This document shows positions 1 to 12,900 of a DNA stretch of 64,000 bases, piece by piece (positions within the stretch are counted from its first letter, which is position 1; each line of letters starts with the position of its first letter). Origin of the DNA: Bradyrhizobium quebecense. GTDB taxonomy: Bacteria; Pseudomonadota; Alphaproteobacteria; Rhizobiales; Xanthobacteraceae. The notes beneath the pieces were generated by a model. The model ran no database searches. It was not told where the DNA came from and saw nothing but the letters and a program-made list of their open reading frames with translations. The translations under genes and the position numbers were made by a program. Location of the stretch: positions 1,860,001 through 1,924,000 of the forward strand of contig NZ_CP088022.1 in the NCBI RefSeq assembly GCF_013373795.3. The letters run 5' to 3'.

Positions 1-1028
<1,028 letters not shown>

Positions 1029-1228
1029 CTAAAGAAACTCGTTAACCGGAGGTTAAATTAACCTTTGCCCGGGCGCCGCGCCGTTGCGCAATGTCAGGGC
1101 GCAATCGCGTCAGGAGCAGCGCCGACCAAAGTCGAGAGGCGACGCCGCTGGGGCAGGGTGAGCCCGCCGGCGCGCGGGGCAATCGCAGATGATGTCCGCT
1201 CGCACTCCGAGACTGACAATTTCCCGTC

Positions 1229-1315
1229 CTCATGGCCGGGCTTGTCCCGGCCACCCACGTCTTGCTTCGCGTGGATCCAAAGACGTGGATGCCCGGGACA
1301 AGCCCGGGCATGACC
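1229..1315. repeat. Palindromic intergenic repeat (REP-like)
   Basis: The 390-base gap between the kinase and the dehydrogenase holds this element. A 23-base arm at 1231-1253 is complementary, with compensated changes, to 1290-1312 (core CCGGGCTTGTCCCGG). An inner pair CCACGTCTT / AAGACGTGG lies between them. It resembles the extragenic palindromes scattered in Bradyrhizobium genomes. Nothing else was seen in the gap. Confidence 0.7.
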
Positions 1316-1330
1316 AGATTGTAGGAGGAG

Positions 1331-2203
1331 CTAGCGCTGCAGGCGGGCCAGCAGGCTCGACGTATCCCAGCGCTTGCCGCCCATCTTCTCGACCTCGGCA
1401 TAGAACTGGTCGACCAGGGCGGTCGCCGGCAGGGTGGCGCCGTTGCGGCGGGCTTCAGCCAGCGCAATCGAGAGGTCCTTGCGCATCCACTCGACAGCGA
1501 AGCCGAAATCGTACTTGCCCTCGTTCATGGTCTTGTAGCGATTTTCCATCTGCCAGGACTGCGCCGCGCCCTTGGAGATGGTTTCGATCACGGCGGCGAC
1601 GTCGAGGCCACTCTTCTTGGCGAAGTGGATGCCCTCGGACAGGCCCTGCACGAGGCCTGCGATGCAGATCTGGTTGACCATCTTGGTCAGCTGGCCGGCG
1701 CCCGCCGGTCCGAGCAATTTGCACATCCGCGCATAGGCGCCGCTGATGATCGGCTCGGCGCCCGCATAGGCGTCTTCGCTGCCGCCGCACATCACCGTCA
1801 GCACGCCGTTCTCGGCGCCGGCCTGGCCGCCCGACACCGGCGCGTCGATGAACTTGAAGCCGGCCTTGGTGGCGGCGGCATCGAGCTCGCGGGCGACCTC
1901 GGCGGAGGCGGTGGTGTGATCGACGAAGGTCGCGCCCTTCTTCATGCCGGCGAAGGCGCCGTCGGGGCCGATCGTGACCGCGCGCAGGTCGTTGTCGTTG
2001 CCGACGCAGCACATCACGAAATCCTGGCCTTCGGCGGCGGCCTTCGGGGTCGGCGCCGTCTTGCCGCCGAACTTGTCGGCCCATTCCTTCGCCTTCGCCG
2101 CGGTCCGGTTGTAAACGGTGACCTCATGGCCGCCCTTTTTCACGAGGTGTCCCGCCATCGGGAAACCCATTACGCCGAGACCGAGGAAAGCGACTTTAGC
2201 CAT
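1331..2203 (-). CDS. NAD(P)-dependent beta-hydroxyacid dehydrogenase (3-hydroxyisobutyrate dehydrogenase family)
   Basis: The 290-residue product has the usual family length. The start is the ATG at 2203 (MAKVAFLGLG), because upstream codons add no family sequence. The N-terminal Rossmann motif GLGVMGFPMAGHLVKKG binds the dinucleotide. The substrate-binding signature DAPVSGGQAGAENG lies near residue 120, and the lysine of KMVNQI is the expected catalytic residue. Members oxidise 3-hydroxyisobutyrate or reduce tartronate semialdehyde or succinic semialdehyde with NAD(P)H; the substrate cannot be read from sequence. It is a single gene with convergent and divergent neighbours, giving no pathway context. 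Confidence 0.88.
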   Translation of the reverse strand: MAKVAFLGLGVMGFPMAGHLVKKGGHEVTVYNRTAAKAKEWADKFGGKTAPTPKAAAEGQDFVMCCVGNDNDLRAVTIGPDGAFAGMKKGATFVDHTTASAEVARELDAAATKAGFKFIDAPVSGGQAGAENGVLTVMCGGSEDAYAGAEPIISGAYARMCKLLGPAGAGQLTKMVNQICIAGLVQGLSEGIHFAKKSGLDVAAVIETISKGAAQSWQMENRYKTMNEGKYDFGFAVEWMRKDLSIALAEARRNGATLPATALVDQFYAEVEKMGGKRWDTSSLLARLQR

Positions 2204-2403
2204 GTCTGTTACCTTGTGATTTGCCGTGGTGATCGCCCTTGGGACCGCCGGAAACGTCGCGGCGGGCAGGGCATTCCGTCCATGGAAGGAGCCGCACCTT
2301 ACCCCCTGCGCAGCGGAGGGCAACGGCTTCGTTGGATGGCAGACCCCGGTTTTGTGCTAGGATCGGTCCACCAAAGAACCTCACAAAAAAGGGAGTGTCT
2401 CGC

Positions 2404-2841
2404 ATGGGCATGAGCGTCGGTGTGCTCGATCATTTCAATATCCGGACCCGGAATCTCGCCGCCACGGTGCGGTTCTATGAGGACGTTCTGGGCCTGGAAA
2501 AGGGTGCGCGGCCGAACTTCGCGTTCCCCGGTGCGTGGATGTACAGCGAGGGGAAGGCGGTCGTGCATCTGGTCGATATTTCCGCGACCGACGAAGCACA
2601 AAAGCCTGACTCGGGCGTGGTCCATCACGTCGCCTTTGCCAGTCAGGGCTTTGACGGGATGAGGCAGCGGCTGCAGTCCAAGGGTATGGAATTCGACTCG
2701 CGCCAGGTTCCCGGCGGCGATCTCTGGCAGATCTTCGTCAACGACCCCAACGGGGTCATGATCGAGCTGAATTACGAGGCCGCCAAGGAGGGCGGCTCCG
2801 CTGCGCCGGCCGAGCGGCGGGACGACGTCGGAGCGAGGTAG
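2404..2841 (+). CDS. VOC family protein (glyoxalase/bleomycin resistance/dioxygenase fold)
   Basis: The 145-residue product forms a two-module VOC fold: module one starts VLDHFNIRTRNLAATVRFYE and module two VHHVAFASQGFDGMRQRL. It ends with the typical NDPNGVMIELNYE strand, whose Glu is a usual metal ligand together with the early His. The start at ATG 2404 is preceded by GGGAG about eight bases upstream. Members are metal-dependent isomerases, lyases or dioxygenases acting on small molecules, or binding proteins. The gene is divergent from the hydroxyacid dehydrogenase and upstream of mrp, which does not fix a substrate. Confidence 0.85.
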   Translation: MGMSVGVLDHFNIRTRNLAATVRFYEDVLGLEKGARPNFAFPGAWMYSEGKAVVHLVDISATDEAQKPDSGVVHHVAFASQGFDGMRQRLQSKGMEFDSRQVPGGDLWQIFVNDPNGVMIELNYEAAKEGGSAAPAERRDDVGAR

Positions 2842-2897
2842 CCTTTTGCGCTGCGACGCTCTATGGGTGCTCTCTTGAATTTGCCAGGAGATACGCG

Positions 2898-4028
2898 GTG
2901 AGCGTGACGCAGCAACAGGTTCTCGATTGTCTTGCCAAGGTGATGTCGCCGCGCGGCACGGCCTTGACCAACGCCAATGTGCTGTCGGCGATCACGGTCA
3001 CCGACGGCAAGGTGTTCTTCTCGATCAATGTCGATGCCGCGGAAGCCCGCGCCTGGGAGAGCGTGCGTGCGCAGGCCGAGAACGCCGTGCGCGCCATTCC
3101 CGGCGTCAGCGTCGCGATGATCGCGCTGACCGCGGAGCGCAAGGCGGGTGGTGCGGCGCCTGCGCCGCGGCCGGCCGGCGGTGTCCAGCCTGCATCCGCG
3201 CACCGTCATCCGCACCCGCCTGGTGCGCAATCACCTATGGCGCGTCAGGCCGAGATCCCCGGCATCTCCGCCGTCATCGCGGTTGCCTCCGGCAAGGGCG
3301 GGGTCGGCAAGTCGACCACGGCGCTCAACCTTGCGCTCGGTCTGCGCGACATCGGCCTGCGCGTCGGGCTGCTCGACGCCGACATCTACGGTCCATCGGT
3401 GCCGCGACTGACCGGCATCCGCGAGAAGCCGCAGCTCAACGACGACAAGAAGATGATCCCGCTGCAGCGCTTCGGCCTGTCGATCATGTCGATCGGCTTC
3501 CTGGTCGAGGAGGACACCGCGATGATCTGGCGCGGGCCGATGGTGATGTCGGCGATCACCCAGATGCTGCGCGACGTCGTCTGGGGCACGCTCGATGTGC
3601 TGGTCGTCGACATGCCGCCCGGCACCGGCGACGCCCAGCTCACACTGGCGCAGAACGTCCCGCTCAAGGGCGCCGTCATCATCTCGACGCCGCAGGACCT
3701 CTCGCTGATCGATGCGCGGCGGGGCCTTGCGATGTTCAAGAAGGTCAACGTGCCGGTGCTCGGTATTGTCGAGAACATGAGCTATTTCCAGTGCCCGCAT
3801 TGCGGCACGCGCTCGGACATCTTTGGCCATGGCGGCGCCCGCCACGAGGCCGAGAAGCTCGGGGTGCCGTTCCTCGGCGAGATCCCGCTGCATATCGCCA
3901 TCCGCGCCGCCTCCGATTCCGGCAACCCGGTGGTCGAGAGCGAACCAGACGGCCCGCACGCAGCGATCTACCGCGCGATCGGCAGCAAGGTCCGTGAGCA
4001 ACTGCAAGGCGTCATCGCCGCCGCCTGA
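2898..4028 (+). CDS. mrp: Mrp/ApbC/NBP35-type P-loop ATPase, iron-sulfur cluster carrier
   Basis: The 376-residue product has a GTG start at 2898 with CAGGAG seven bases upstream. Residues 1-90 form the MIP18/DUF59-like domain, then a Pro/Ala/His-rich linker, then the ATPase. The deviant Walker A GKGGVGKST begins at residue 132. The CPHC pair (Cys299 and Cys302) that holds a bridging 4Fe-4S cluster in this family is present. The protein receives Fe-S clusters and passes them to apo-enzymes in the cytosol. The last 110 bases of this gene, with a little downstream sequence, recur in degraded form at 4486-4596, beyond a small HTH gene. Confidence 0.93.
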   Translation: MSVTQQQVLDCLAKVMSPRGTALTNANVLSAITVTDGKVFFSINVDAAEARAWESVRAQAENAVRAIPGVSVAMIALTAERKAGGAAPAPRPAGGVQPASAHRHPHPPGAQSPMARQAEIPGISAVIAVASGKGGVGKSTTALNLALGLRDIGLRVGLLDADIYGPSVPRLTGIREKPQLNDDKKMIPLQRFGLSIMSIGFLVEEDTAMIWRGPMVMSAITQMLRDVVWGTLDVLVVDMPPGTGDAQLTLAQNVPLKGAVIISTPQDLSLIDARRGLAMFKKVNVPVLGIVENMSYFQCPHCGTRSDIFGHGGARHEAEKLGVPFLGEIPLHIAIRAASDSGNPVVESEPDGPHAAIYRAIGSKVREQLQGVIAAA

Positions 4029-4237
4029 GCCCGCGCTGTTGTCCCGGTCAGCCGGTGGGCCTCAAAGGCCGGGATCCGGGCGGCCTTTCTTCACAGGCCT
4101 GTCGCCCTTGGACGATTGCTGAATCGCGTCCGGCCTGTATGTTTGTCCAGCACTGGCCGAATCGTACCACCGTTCCGTCAATTGAAGGCGGCACGGGTAG
4201 CCGTAATGCGGGGAGGGGCCGTGAGGCGACCAGCGAC

Positions 4238-4474
4238 ATGGCAGCATCACGCGAAGCAAACAAACAACGTCGTAAGCATCTGACGCGGGAGAAGCGCGAA
4301 GAGGCCTCCCGGGCGGCGTTCAACCTTGCGAAGAAATCCGACTCGATCGGCGAGGCCGCCATGGCGATCGCCAAGACGTTTGGCGTCAGCAAGACGACCG
4401 CGCAAAGCTGGATCCGGCGTGGGCGGCATCTGGCCGATAAAGCCAAGAAGGCGCGAGAGGCGACGCGGCGCTGA
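4238..4474 (+). CDS. Small helix-turn-helix protein
   Basis: A 78-residue, very basic protein. I chose ATG 4238 (MAASREANKQ) because the in-frame sequence upstream looks non-coding. Residues about 35-60 (IAKTFGVSKTTAQSWIRRGR) read as a helix-turn-helix of the kind used to bind DNA; the flanks are Lys/Arg-rich. It stands alone between mrp and a degenerate copy of the mrp 3' end, so it may have arrived with a small insertion. A DNA-binding role is inferred from the motif only. No named family was recognised and no strong ribosome site is visible. Confidence 0.55.
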   Translation: MAASREANKQRRKHLTREKREEASRAAFNLAKKSDSIGEAAMAIAKTFGVSKTTAQSWIRRGRHLADKAKKAREATRR

Positions 4475-4485
4475 TTGCCTCGAGA

Positions 4486-4596
4486 GCCCGGTGGCTGAGT
4501 GTCTGCCGGGCGGCCCGCACGCGGCGATTTACCGCGTGACGGCGACAAGGTCCGCGAGCCGCGGCAAGCCGTCGTCGCCGCGGCCTGAGCCCGCAT
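4486..4596 (+). pseudogene. Degenerate duplicate of the mrp 3' end
   Basis: This stretch aligns over about 110 bases with 3925-4034, the last 35 or so codons of mrp plus six bases after its stop. Shared blocks include CCCGGTGG, CGGCCCGCACG, GCGAT.TACCGCG, ACAAGGTCCG or GCAAGGTCCG, GTCGCCG and GCCTGAGCCCGC. Several single-base gaps break the frame, so it cannot be translated as Mrp. It is a direct repeat about 560 bases from the intact copy, with the HTH gene between them. The similarity was read by eye. Confidence 0.7.
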
Positions 4597-4700
4597 TTTC
4601 CGACAAATCTCCCGCGCCATCAGACTTTCGTTTAATTGGCGCGGTCATGCCATTGTCGCGTTTCCGTGAGGCCGTCTTCCGTGTTAAAGGGCCGACCTAG

Positions 4701-5888
<1,188 letters not shown>

Positions 5889-5943
5889 TCGCACTTCGAG
5901 CGTTCGCGAGAAGAAAACGCGCCCGAAGCTTCGACTTAAGTAG

Positions 5944-5974
5944 CCCGGCCCCCGCAAGGTGGCCGGGTTTTTTG
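5944..5974 (+). terminator. Rho-independent terminator after the first TRAP binding protein
   Basis: A GC-rich stem CCCGGCC / GGCCGGG is followed by six T. It ends the first dctP-like transcript, which indicates the two paralogues are separate units. Confidence 0.85.
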
Positions 5975-6133
5975 CGTCTGGCATTCGCCGAGGGGATGTT
6001 CCATGCTCGCGTCCGAAGCCTCGGCACGAAGGCGGCGCCTGATCGGTCACCGGTCATGACGGCAAAGAAACGCAGCGCGACGATCGCAAGCAGTCGACGC
6101 TCGGACAACACAATCACACAGGGTGGGAAGCAA

Positions 6134-7222
<1,089 letters not shown>

Positions 7223-7248
7223 CGCCACTGACCTTCAGCGCAAGCAGA

Positions 7249-7276
7249 ACCCCGGGCAAAGCTCCGGGGTTTTTTG
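7249..7276 (+). terminator. Rho-independent terminator after the second TRAP binding protein
   Basis: The hairpin CCCCGGG - loop - CTCCGGGG is followed directly by TTTTTT, 27 bases after the stop codon at 7222. Confidence 0.85.
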
Positions 7277-7363
7277 CTGGGAGCCGGCGAGGGGCCAGCC
7301 AAATGAATGCTGTTCGCCCAGATTCGTGCTAACGTTGCTCAGGAGCGTGAATCAGGGCGCCAT

Positions 7364-7918
7364 ATGCGTTTCCTCGGTCTTATCCTGCGGACGCTGTTTC
7401 TGACCCTGGTGGTGGTCATCACCGCTCGCGTCGCAAGTCCGCAAAACGAAACCATCTGGTCGGCCTACGAGACGCCATCGGATTTGTTTCGCATCATCCT
7501 GGGCGCCGCGGTCTGCCTCTTCGTCGCCGTCCAGATCTTCAGGTATTCCAGAGATCCCGCTGATATGCGCAGGTGGGTCGTCATCGGCGGCGCCGCGGTG
7601 CCGTTGGCGCGGGTAGGCGCGGTCGCTGATCGCGTCGGCCCGGCAATCATCGTGCAAGCCCCGTCGATCAAAATGGAAACGGCAATGAGCGCACCGGAAG
7701 GCGGCTTTCGAAGCTCAATCCGGTGGCCGGTCCGGTGCGGTAATGGCCGTTATAGTGCCCCGCGCCTGGGCAGTAATTCGGATCCTGACGCTCCTGATCG
7801 TCGATCTTCCGGCGATAGGTTCGCTGCTGATAGCGCGTCTGCCAGCAACGGCAGTTCTGGTCACAAGCGAGCCGGACCCGAACGACGCTTGCGGGGTCTT
7901 GCGGCGACAGCCGCGTGA
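7364..7918 (+). CDS. Small hypothetical membrane protein, C-terminal end uncertain
   Basis: The frame is open for 184 codons from ATG 7364. Residues 1-22 (MRFLGLILRTLFLTLVVVIT) and about 42-60 (LFRIILGAAVCLFVAVQIF) are hydrophobic and suggest two membrane segments. A third possible segment follows at about 70-85. From about residue 100 the sequence turns into low-quality Arg/Ser-rich text that lies antisense to a better candidate gene at 7668-8000. The real protein probably ends near 7660, with the stop lost by a substitution or a frameshift. No family or function recognised. Confidence 0.45.
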   Translation: MRFLGLILRTLFLTLVVVITARVASPQNETIWSAYETPSDLFRIILGAAVCLFVAVQIFRYSRDPADMRRWVVIGGAAVPLARVGAVADRVGPAIIVQAPSIKMETAMSAPEGGFRSSIRWPVRCGNGRYSAPRLGSNSDPDAPDRRSSGDRFAADSASASNGSSGHKRAGPERRLRGLAATAA

Positions 7919-8000
7919 CCCGAACAGGCGCCGCGCAGGCAACCGACGCCATCATGGCACCGGCCGCAGCGATGAGAAGCAGACGCATTGTATTTTTCAT
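7668..8000 (-). CDS. Hypothetical secreted protein with two closely spaced Cys
   Basis: A 110-residue product from ATG 8000 (MKNTMRLLLIAAAGAMMASV). Residues 1-24 form a convincing Sec signal peptide ending CAA/P. The mature part contains RLACDQNCRCWQTRYQQR and a His/Tyr-rich tail, features of small exported proteins of Bradyrhizobium. Another possible start lies 42 bases upstream but adds no signal-like sequence. It converges with the small membrane protein gene at 7364 and overlaps its doubtful 3' extension. Function unknown. Confidence 0.6.
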   Translation of the reverse strand: MKNTMRLLLIAAAGAMMASVACAAPVRVTRLSPQDPASVVRVRLACDQNCRCWQTRYQQRTYRRKIDDQERQDPNYCPGAGHYNGHYRTGPATGLSFESRLPVRSLPFPF

Positions 8001-8063
8001 ATGGGTCTCATCGAGCCGATCGGCGTGAATCCCGGAAGCCAACTCAATTGCGGGAGCGTGCCG

Positions 8064-8264
8064 CTATTTCCTTGGCAATCGCTTTGGCGGCGATGCTGGA
8101 GGCGTTGATACGACAGCCGGCGTCGTGCGAACCACCGGGTTCTTCTGCTCGGTGGGACCGCCGAGATTGCTTGGCTTCTTCGGACCGCCGACCGCGCTTT
8201 GCGCGGCTGCGGATCCCGCAGAGATCGCAAGGAGAATTGCCGGCAGGGTGAGCATGTTTTTCAT
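8064..8264 (-). CDS. Small secreted Pro-rich protein
   Basis: A 66-residue product from ATG 8264, preceded on its strand by a strong GGAGG site. Residues 1-21 (MKNMLTLPAILLAISAGSAA) are a signal peptide with an AAAQ cleavage region. The mature 45 residues are rich in Pro, Lys and Thr with no recognisable fold. It lies just downstream of the efflux operon but is separated from it by 39 bases, so read-through from that operon is possible. Function unknown. Confidence 0.6.
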   Translation of the reverse strand: MKNMLTLPAILLAISAGSAAAQSAVGGPKKPSNLGGPTEQKNPVVRTTPAVVSTPPASPPKRLPRK

Positions 8265-8303
8265 TCGTCGGTTCCTCCAGTCAGTAGCCTTGTGCGGCGC
8301 TTG

Positions 8304-9902
8304 TCAGCGGACAGGCGGCCCGTTTTCGCTGACGCGCTGCGGGGTGGCGGCGGGCGAATCCTCCAGGGCACATTTGCGCCAGTCGTCGGATGCGCAGTTT
8401 GTCGGCCAGCCGCCACCAAGCGCCATGAAAAGCGCGGCGCTGTCCGAGAGGCGCGTCGCCTGGGCCTGCACGCGGACCACTGCGGCCGTCAGATAGACCT
8501 GCTGGGCATTGAGCACGACCACCTGATTGACCTGCCCGAGAGCAAGCTGTTTCTGGATGATGTCGAGGCTGGCCTTGGCGGCGAGCTCGGCCTTGACCGC
8601 AGCCTGCAAGGCGCGCGCGTCGGCCTGCAGGCTGCGCAAGGCGTCGGCGACGTTCTGCATCGCCGTGACGACGGCCTGGCGATAGAGCGCATCAGCCTGG
8701 TCCACCGCGGCCTCGGCGGCCTTCTGCTTGTGGTACAGCGTCAGGCCGTCGAACAGTGGCTGGGTCGCGCTCGCCGCGATGACGTAGAAGCTGGTTCCCG
8801 GCGTGAACAATTCGGCGAGGCTGAAGCCGGCGGCGCCGGCATTGCCTGATATCGTGATGTTGGGCAGCCGCGCCGCGATCGACACGCCGACCTGGGCGTT
8901 CGCCGAGTGCAGCAGCGCCTCCGCGGCCCTGACATCCGGACGCCGGGCAATCATCTTGCTCGGCAGGCTCACCGGCAGGTGTGCGGGAAGCGCCAGGCGG
9001 TCGAGCGTGAACTTCTGCAGGATTTCGTCGGCCGAGAATTGCCCGGCCAGCGACGTCAGCAGGTCGCGCTGAACCGCGAGCTGCTTTTCGAGCGGCGGCA
9101 GCAGTTGCTCGGACTGGGCCAGCGCGGCCTCCTGCGCCAGCACGTCGACCTGGGCGGCGCCGCCCGCGTTGAACTGGTTCTTCACGATCTCCAGAATGCC
9201 GCGTTCGATCTTCACGACGCGCTGGATCGCTGCAATCTGGCCGCGAAGCGATGCTTCCTGGATCGCCGCGGTGACGACGTTGGCTGTCAGCGTGAGGTAG
9301 GCTGCTTCCAGCTGGAACAGTTGCTGCTCGGAGATCGCGTCGAGACTTTCGACCGCGCGAACATTCTGGCCCCAAATATCCGGCACGAAGCTGACGTTCA
9401 ATTGCGCGGTATGAAGCGAAAATACCGAAGGCGACTGGCCACCCGGGCCCGAACTCGATGCGCCGGAAATCTGCTGCTGGGTGGGCGTGTAATTTGCGCC
9501 GAGCTGCGGGAAGAACAGCCCGCGCTGGGCCAGCGCGTTGTATTGCGCAATCCTGATCGACGCCTCGGCCGCCTGCAGGGACGGGTTGTGCTCGACCGAC
9601 ATCTTGATCAACTCGTCGAGCGGCCTTGAGCGAAATGCCGTCCACCACCGCAGCGATAGGTCCTCTCCGCTGACGAAGTGCTGCTTGGGCACGCTGGGGC
9701 CCCCGGCACTCGAGCTCGGGGAGGCCAGCTTCTCCGGCGTGTAGCGATCGACGTCCGGAGCGGCCGGCGGCACGAAATTCGGGCCGACGGCGGCGCAGCT
9801 TGCCAACAACAGCCCGGCGGCGCCAGCGCCAAGCGTCGGACGCAGCGCGTGCCTTGCGCACCGCGCGAGCGCGGCAACAATCCGTGCGACGATCTCGGAC
9901 AT
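8304..9902 (-). CDS. Outer membrane efflux lipoprotein, NodT/OprM family
   Basis: The 532-residue product is the outer-membrane channel of a tripartite efflux pump. The N-terminus has a basic region, a hydrophobic stretch and a lipobox (LLLASC), so it is lipid-anchored. The body shows the internal repeat of the TolC fold: two long helical segments, each starting with text like NPSLQAAEASIRIAQ and RRPDVRAAEALLHSANAQ. Its start touches the stop of the upstream RND gene (9902), showing coupling in an operon adaptor - pump - channel reading leftward. It gives the pump a path across the outer membrane. Confidence 0.93.
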   Translation of the reverse strand: MSEIVARIVAALARCARHALRPTLGAGAAGLLLASCAAVGPNFVPPAAPDVDRYTPEKLASPSSSAGGPSVPKQHFVSGEDLSLRWWTAFRSRPLDELIKMSVEHNPSLQAAEASIRIAQYNALAQRGLFFPQLGANYTPTQQQISGASSSGPGGQSPSVFSLHTAQLNVSFVPDIWGQNVRAVESLDAISEQQLFQLEAAYLTLTANVVTAAIQEASLRGQIAAIQRVVKIERGILEIVKNQFNAGGAAQVDVLAQEAALAQSEQLLPPLEKQLAVQRDLLTSLAGQFSADEILQKFTLDRLALPAHLPVSLPSKMIARRPDVRAAEALLHSANAQVGVSIAARLPNITISGNAGAAGFSLAELFTPGTSFYVIAASATQPLFDGLTLYHKQKAAEAAVDQADALYRQAVVTAMQNVADALRSLQADARALQAAVKAELAAKASLDIIQKQLALGQVNQVVVLNAQQVYLTAAVVRVQAQATRLSDSAALFMALGGGWPTNCASDDWRKCALEDSPAATPQRVSENGPPVR

Positions 9903-12900
9903 CAGGCGCCCCCTTCATGCGCCGCTTCGGGCGGCGCCGTGGTAGCCGCCTGGTCGGGAGAGGCGACAGGCTCGCGCGACAGGAAGATCTTGCGCAGCGC
10001 AGGCGCTACGATCAGCAGCAGCAACGGGCCGATGAACATGCCGCCGACCACCACGGTCGCGAGCGGCCGCTGCACCTGGCTGCCGATGCCATGCGACAGC
10101 GCCGCCGGGAACAGGCCGACGCCCGCGGACAGCGCGGTCATCAGCATCGGCCGCATGCGCTGCTCGGCGCTGTTGAACACCGCCTCCGCGATGCTCATGC
10201 CCGAAGCCCGCAATTCGCGGAAATAGGTGATGTTGAGGATGCCGTCCATGACCGCGACGCCGAACAGCGAGATGAAGCCGATCGCGGCCGAGATCGAGAA
10301 ATCGAGCCCGGCGAGATACAGCGCGATCAGGCCGCCGCCGACCGCGAACGGTATACCGGCCAGCGCCAGCAGGCTGTCGCGGAGCGAGTTGAACAGGCTG
10401 TAGAGCAGCACGAAGATCAGCAGCAGCGTCACCGGCACCACGATCATCAGGCGCGCCTTGGCGGCTTCGAGATTGTCGAATTCGCCGGACCAGATCATCC
10501 GGTAACCGGTCGGAAGCTGCACGGCCTCGGCGACGCGCGTCTGCGCTTCCGCCACCGTGCTGCCGAGATCGCGGCCGCGCACGCTGAACTTGATCGGGAT
10601 GTAGCGCTGGCTGCGCTCGCGGTAGATGAACGACGCACCGGTATCGAGCGAGATGTCGGCAAGCTCGCTCAAGGGGATGTAGGCGTTGGTGCCGGATGGC
10701 GTCTGGTAGGCCACCTTGATCTCGCGCACCTCGTCGATGCTCTGGCGGAACTTGGGATCGAGCCGCACCACCACGCCGAACTGCCGGTCGCCCTCCAGCA
10801 CCGTCGTCGCGCTGGTACCGCCGAGCGCGGCCTGGACGACGGTCGTCACGTCGCCGGTATTGAGACCGTAGCGCGCAGCCTTCTCGCGGTTCACCTTGAT
10901 ATTGAGGTTGGGCTGCCCGACCAGATGGAAGATGCCGAGATCGGCGACGCCGCGGATCTTGGCCATCTCCTGCGCGACCTTGGTCGCGAGCTGTTCGAGC
11001 ACGGCGAGGTTGGGACCGATGATCTTGACCGAGTTCGCGCCCTTGACGCCCGACAGCGCCTCCTCGACGTTGTCCTGGATGTATTGCGAGAAGTTGAAGG
11101 TGACGCCGGGTAGTTCCTCGTCGAACTCCCGCTGCAGCTCCTCGGTCAGCTTCTCCTTGGTCAGGCCGGGTGGCCACTGGTCGAACGGCTTGATCGGCGC
11201 GAACAGCTCGACGTTCGAGAATGGAGAGGCATCGCTGCCATTGTCGGGGCGGCCATGCTGCGACACCACCGTGATGATCTCGGGGTGACGCAACAGGATC
11301 TCGCGCATCTTGCGGGTCGGTTCGGTGCCGGCGTCGAGCGACATGGTCGGCGGCATCGAGGCACGGATCCAGAAATTGCCTTCCTCGAGCGCGGGCAGGA
11401 ATTCGCTGCCGAGCCGGCTCGCAGCAAGGCCGCTCAGTCCAAGGAAAATGATGCCGGCTGCGACCGCGACCCGCAGATGCGTCAGCGACCAGCGCAGCAC
11501 CGGCGTGTAGGCCTTGCGCAGCGAGCGCACGATGATGGTTTCGGTTTCCTCGATATGCCGCGGCAGCAGCAGCGACGCCAGCACCGGCGTCACGGTGAAT
11601 GTCGCCAGCAGCGCGCCGGCGAGCGCGTAGCCGTAGGTTCGCGCCATCGGTCCGAAGATCTGACCTTCGACGCCCTGCATGGTGAACAGCGGCACGAACG
11701 CGGTGACCGTGATGGCCGCGGTGAAGAACACCGCCTTGTCGACCTGCAATGCGCTGACGAAGATCATGCGCAGCCGCTCGGTCCAGCCCGGCGCAGGCTG
11801 GCCGTTTCGCGTCGTGGGATCGCCACCCCAGTATCCCTCGGCGAGGTTGTGCAGCACGCGCAGCCGGTTCTCCGGGCTGGACTGGAAGTTGCGGAAGATG
11901 TTCTCCATCATGATGACGGCGGAATCGACGATGATCCCGAAGTCGACGGCGCCGAGCGACAGCAGGTTGGCGTCCTCGCCCTGCAGCACCAGGATGATGA
12001 TCGCGAAGAACAGAGCGAACGGGATGTTGGCGCTGACGATCAGCGCGCTGCGCAGATCGCCCAGGAAGACCCACTGGATCACGAACACCAGCAGGCAGCC
12101 GAACATCAAATTGTGCAGCACGGTGTGGGTCGTGACGCTGACCAGCGAGGTGCGGTCGTAATAGGGGACCACCTTGACGCCGGCGGGCAGGGTGCCGTCG
12201 CTGTTGATCTTGGCGACTTCCTCCTCGACCTTCGGCACGATGTCGTTGGTGTGCTGCGTGCGTCCCATCACGACGATCGCCGCGGCGACGTCGTCGTTCC
12301 TGTCCTTTCCGGCGATGCCGAGCCGCGGCACATAGCCGACCGAGACCTTGGCGACGTCCTTGATCTGGATCGGCAGTCCGTTGGATTGGGTCAGGACGAC
12401 GTTCTCGACGTCCCGGACCCTGTAGCCCTTGGTGATATCGTCATCGCCACCTGAGTTGATCAGGCCGATGCCGCGGATGTTGACGGATTGCTGGCCGATC
12501 GCGATTTCGCGGCCACCGACATTGATGTTCGCGTTGCCCAGCGCGCTGATCAGCTGCGGCACGGTGATGTTATAGGCTTCGAGCTTGGCGAGATCGGCGT
12601 CGACGTTGAACTGCTTGGTGGTGCCGCCCCAGGCATTGATCTGCACCACGCCTGGAAGCGTCATCAGCCGGCGGGCGATGACGTAATCCTGCAACGTCCT
12701 GAGATTGGTCAGGCCGAAATTCGGCGGACCGACGAGCTGGTAGCGATAGATCTCGCCGACCAGGCTGGACTGCTGGATCTGCGGGATCTGATTGCCGGGA
12801 AGCTGGACGTTCTGCGTCAGGTTGTTGGTGGCCTGCGAGAGCGCGAAGTAATAGTCGACGCCGTATTTGAAGGTGACCCGCACGAACGACAGGCCGTAGA

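Noticed and set aside
4055..4237. Longer start for the small HTH gene
   Set aside because: The extra 61 residues are low-quality and overlap the region right after mrp; ATG 4238 starts the protein-like part.
11255..12454. Long plus-strand frames over the RND pump
   Set aside because: Antisense to a complete, clearly recognisable RND gene, with no domain or signal of their own.
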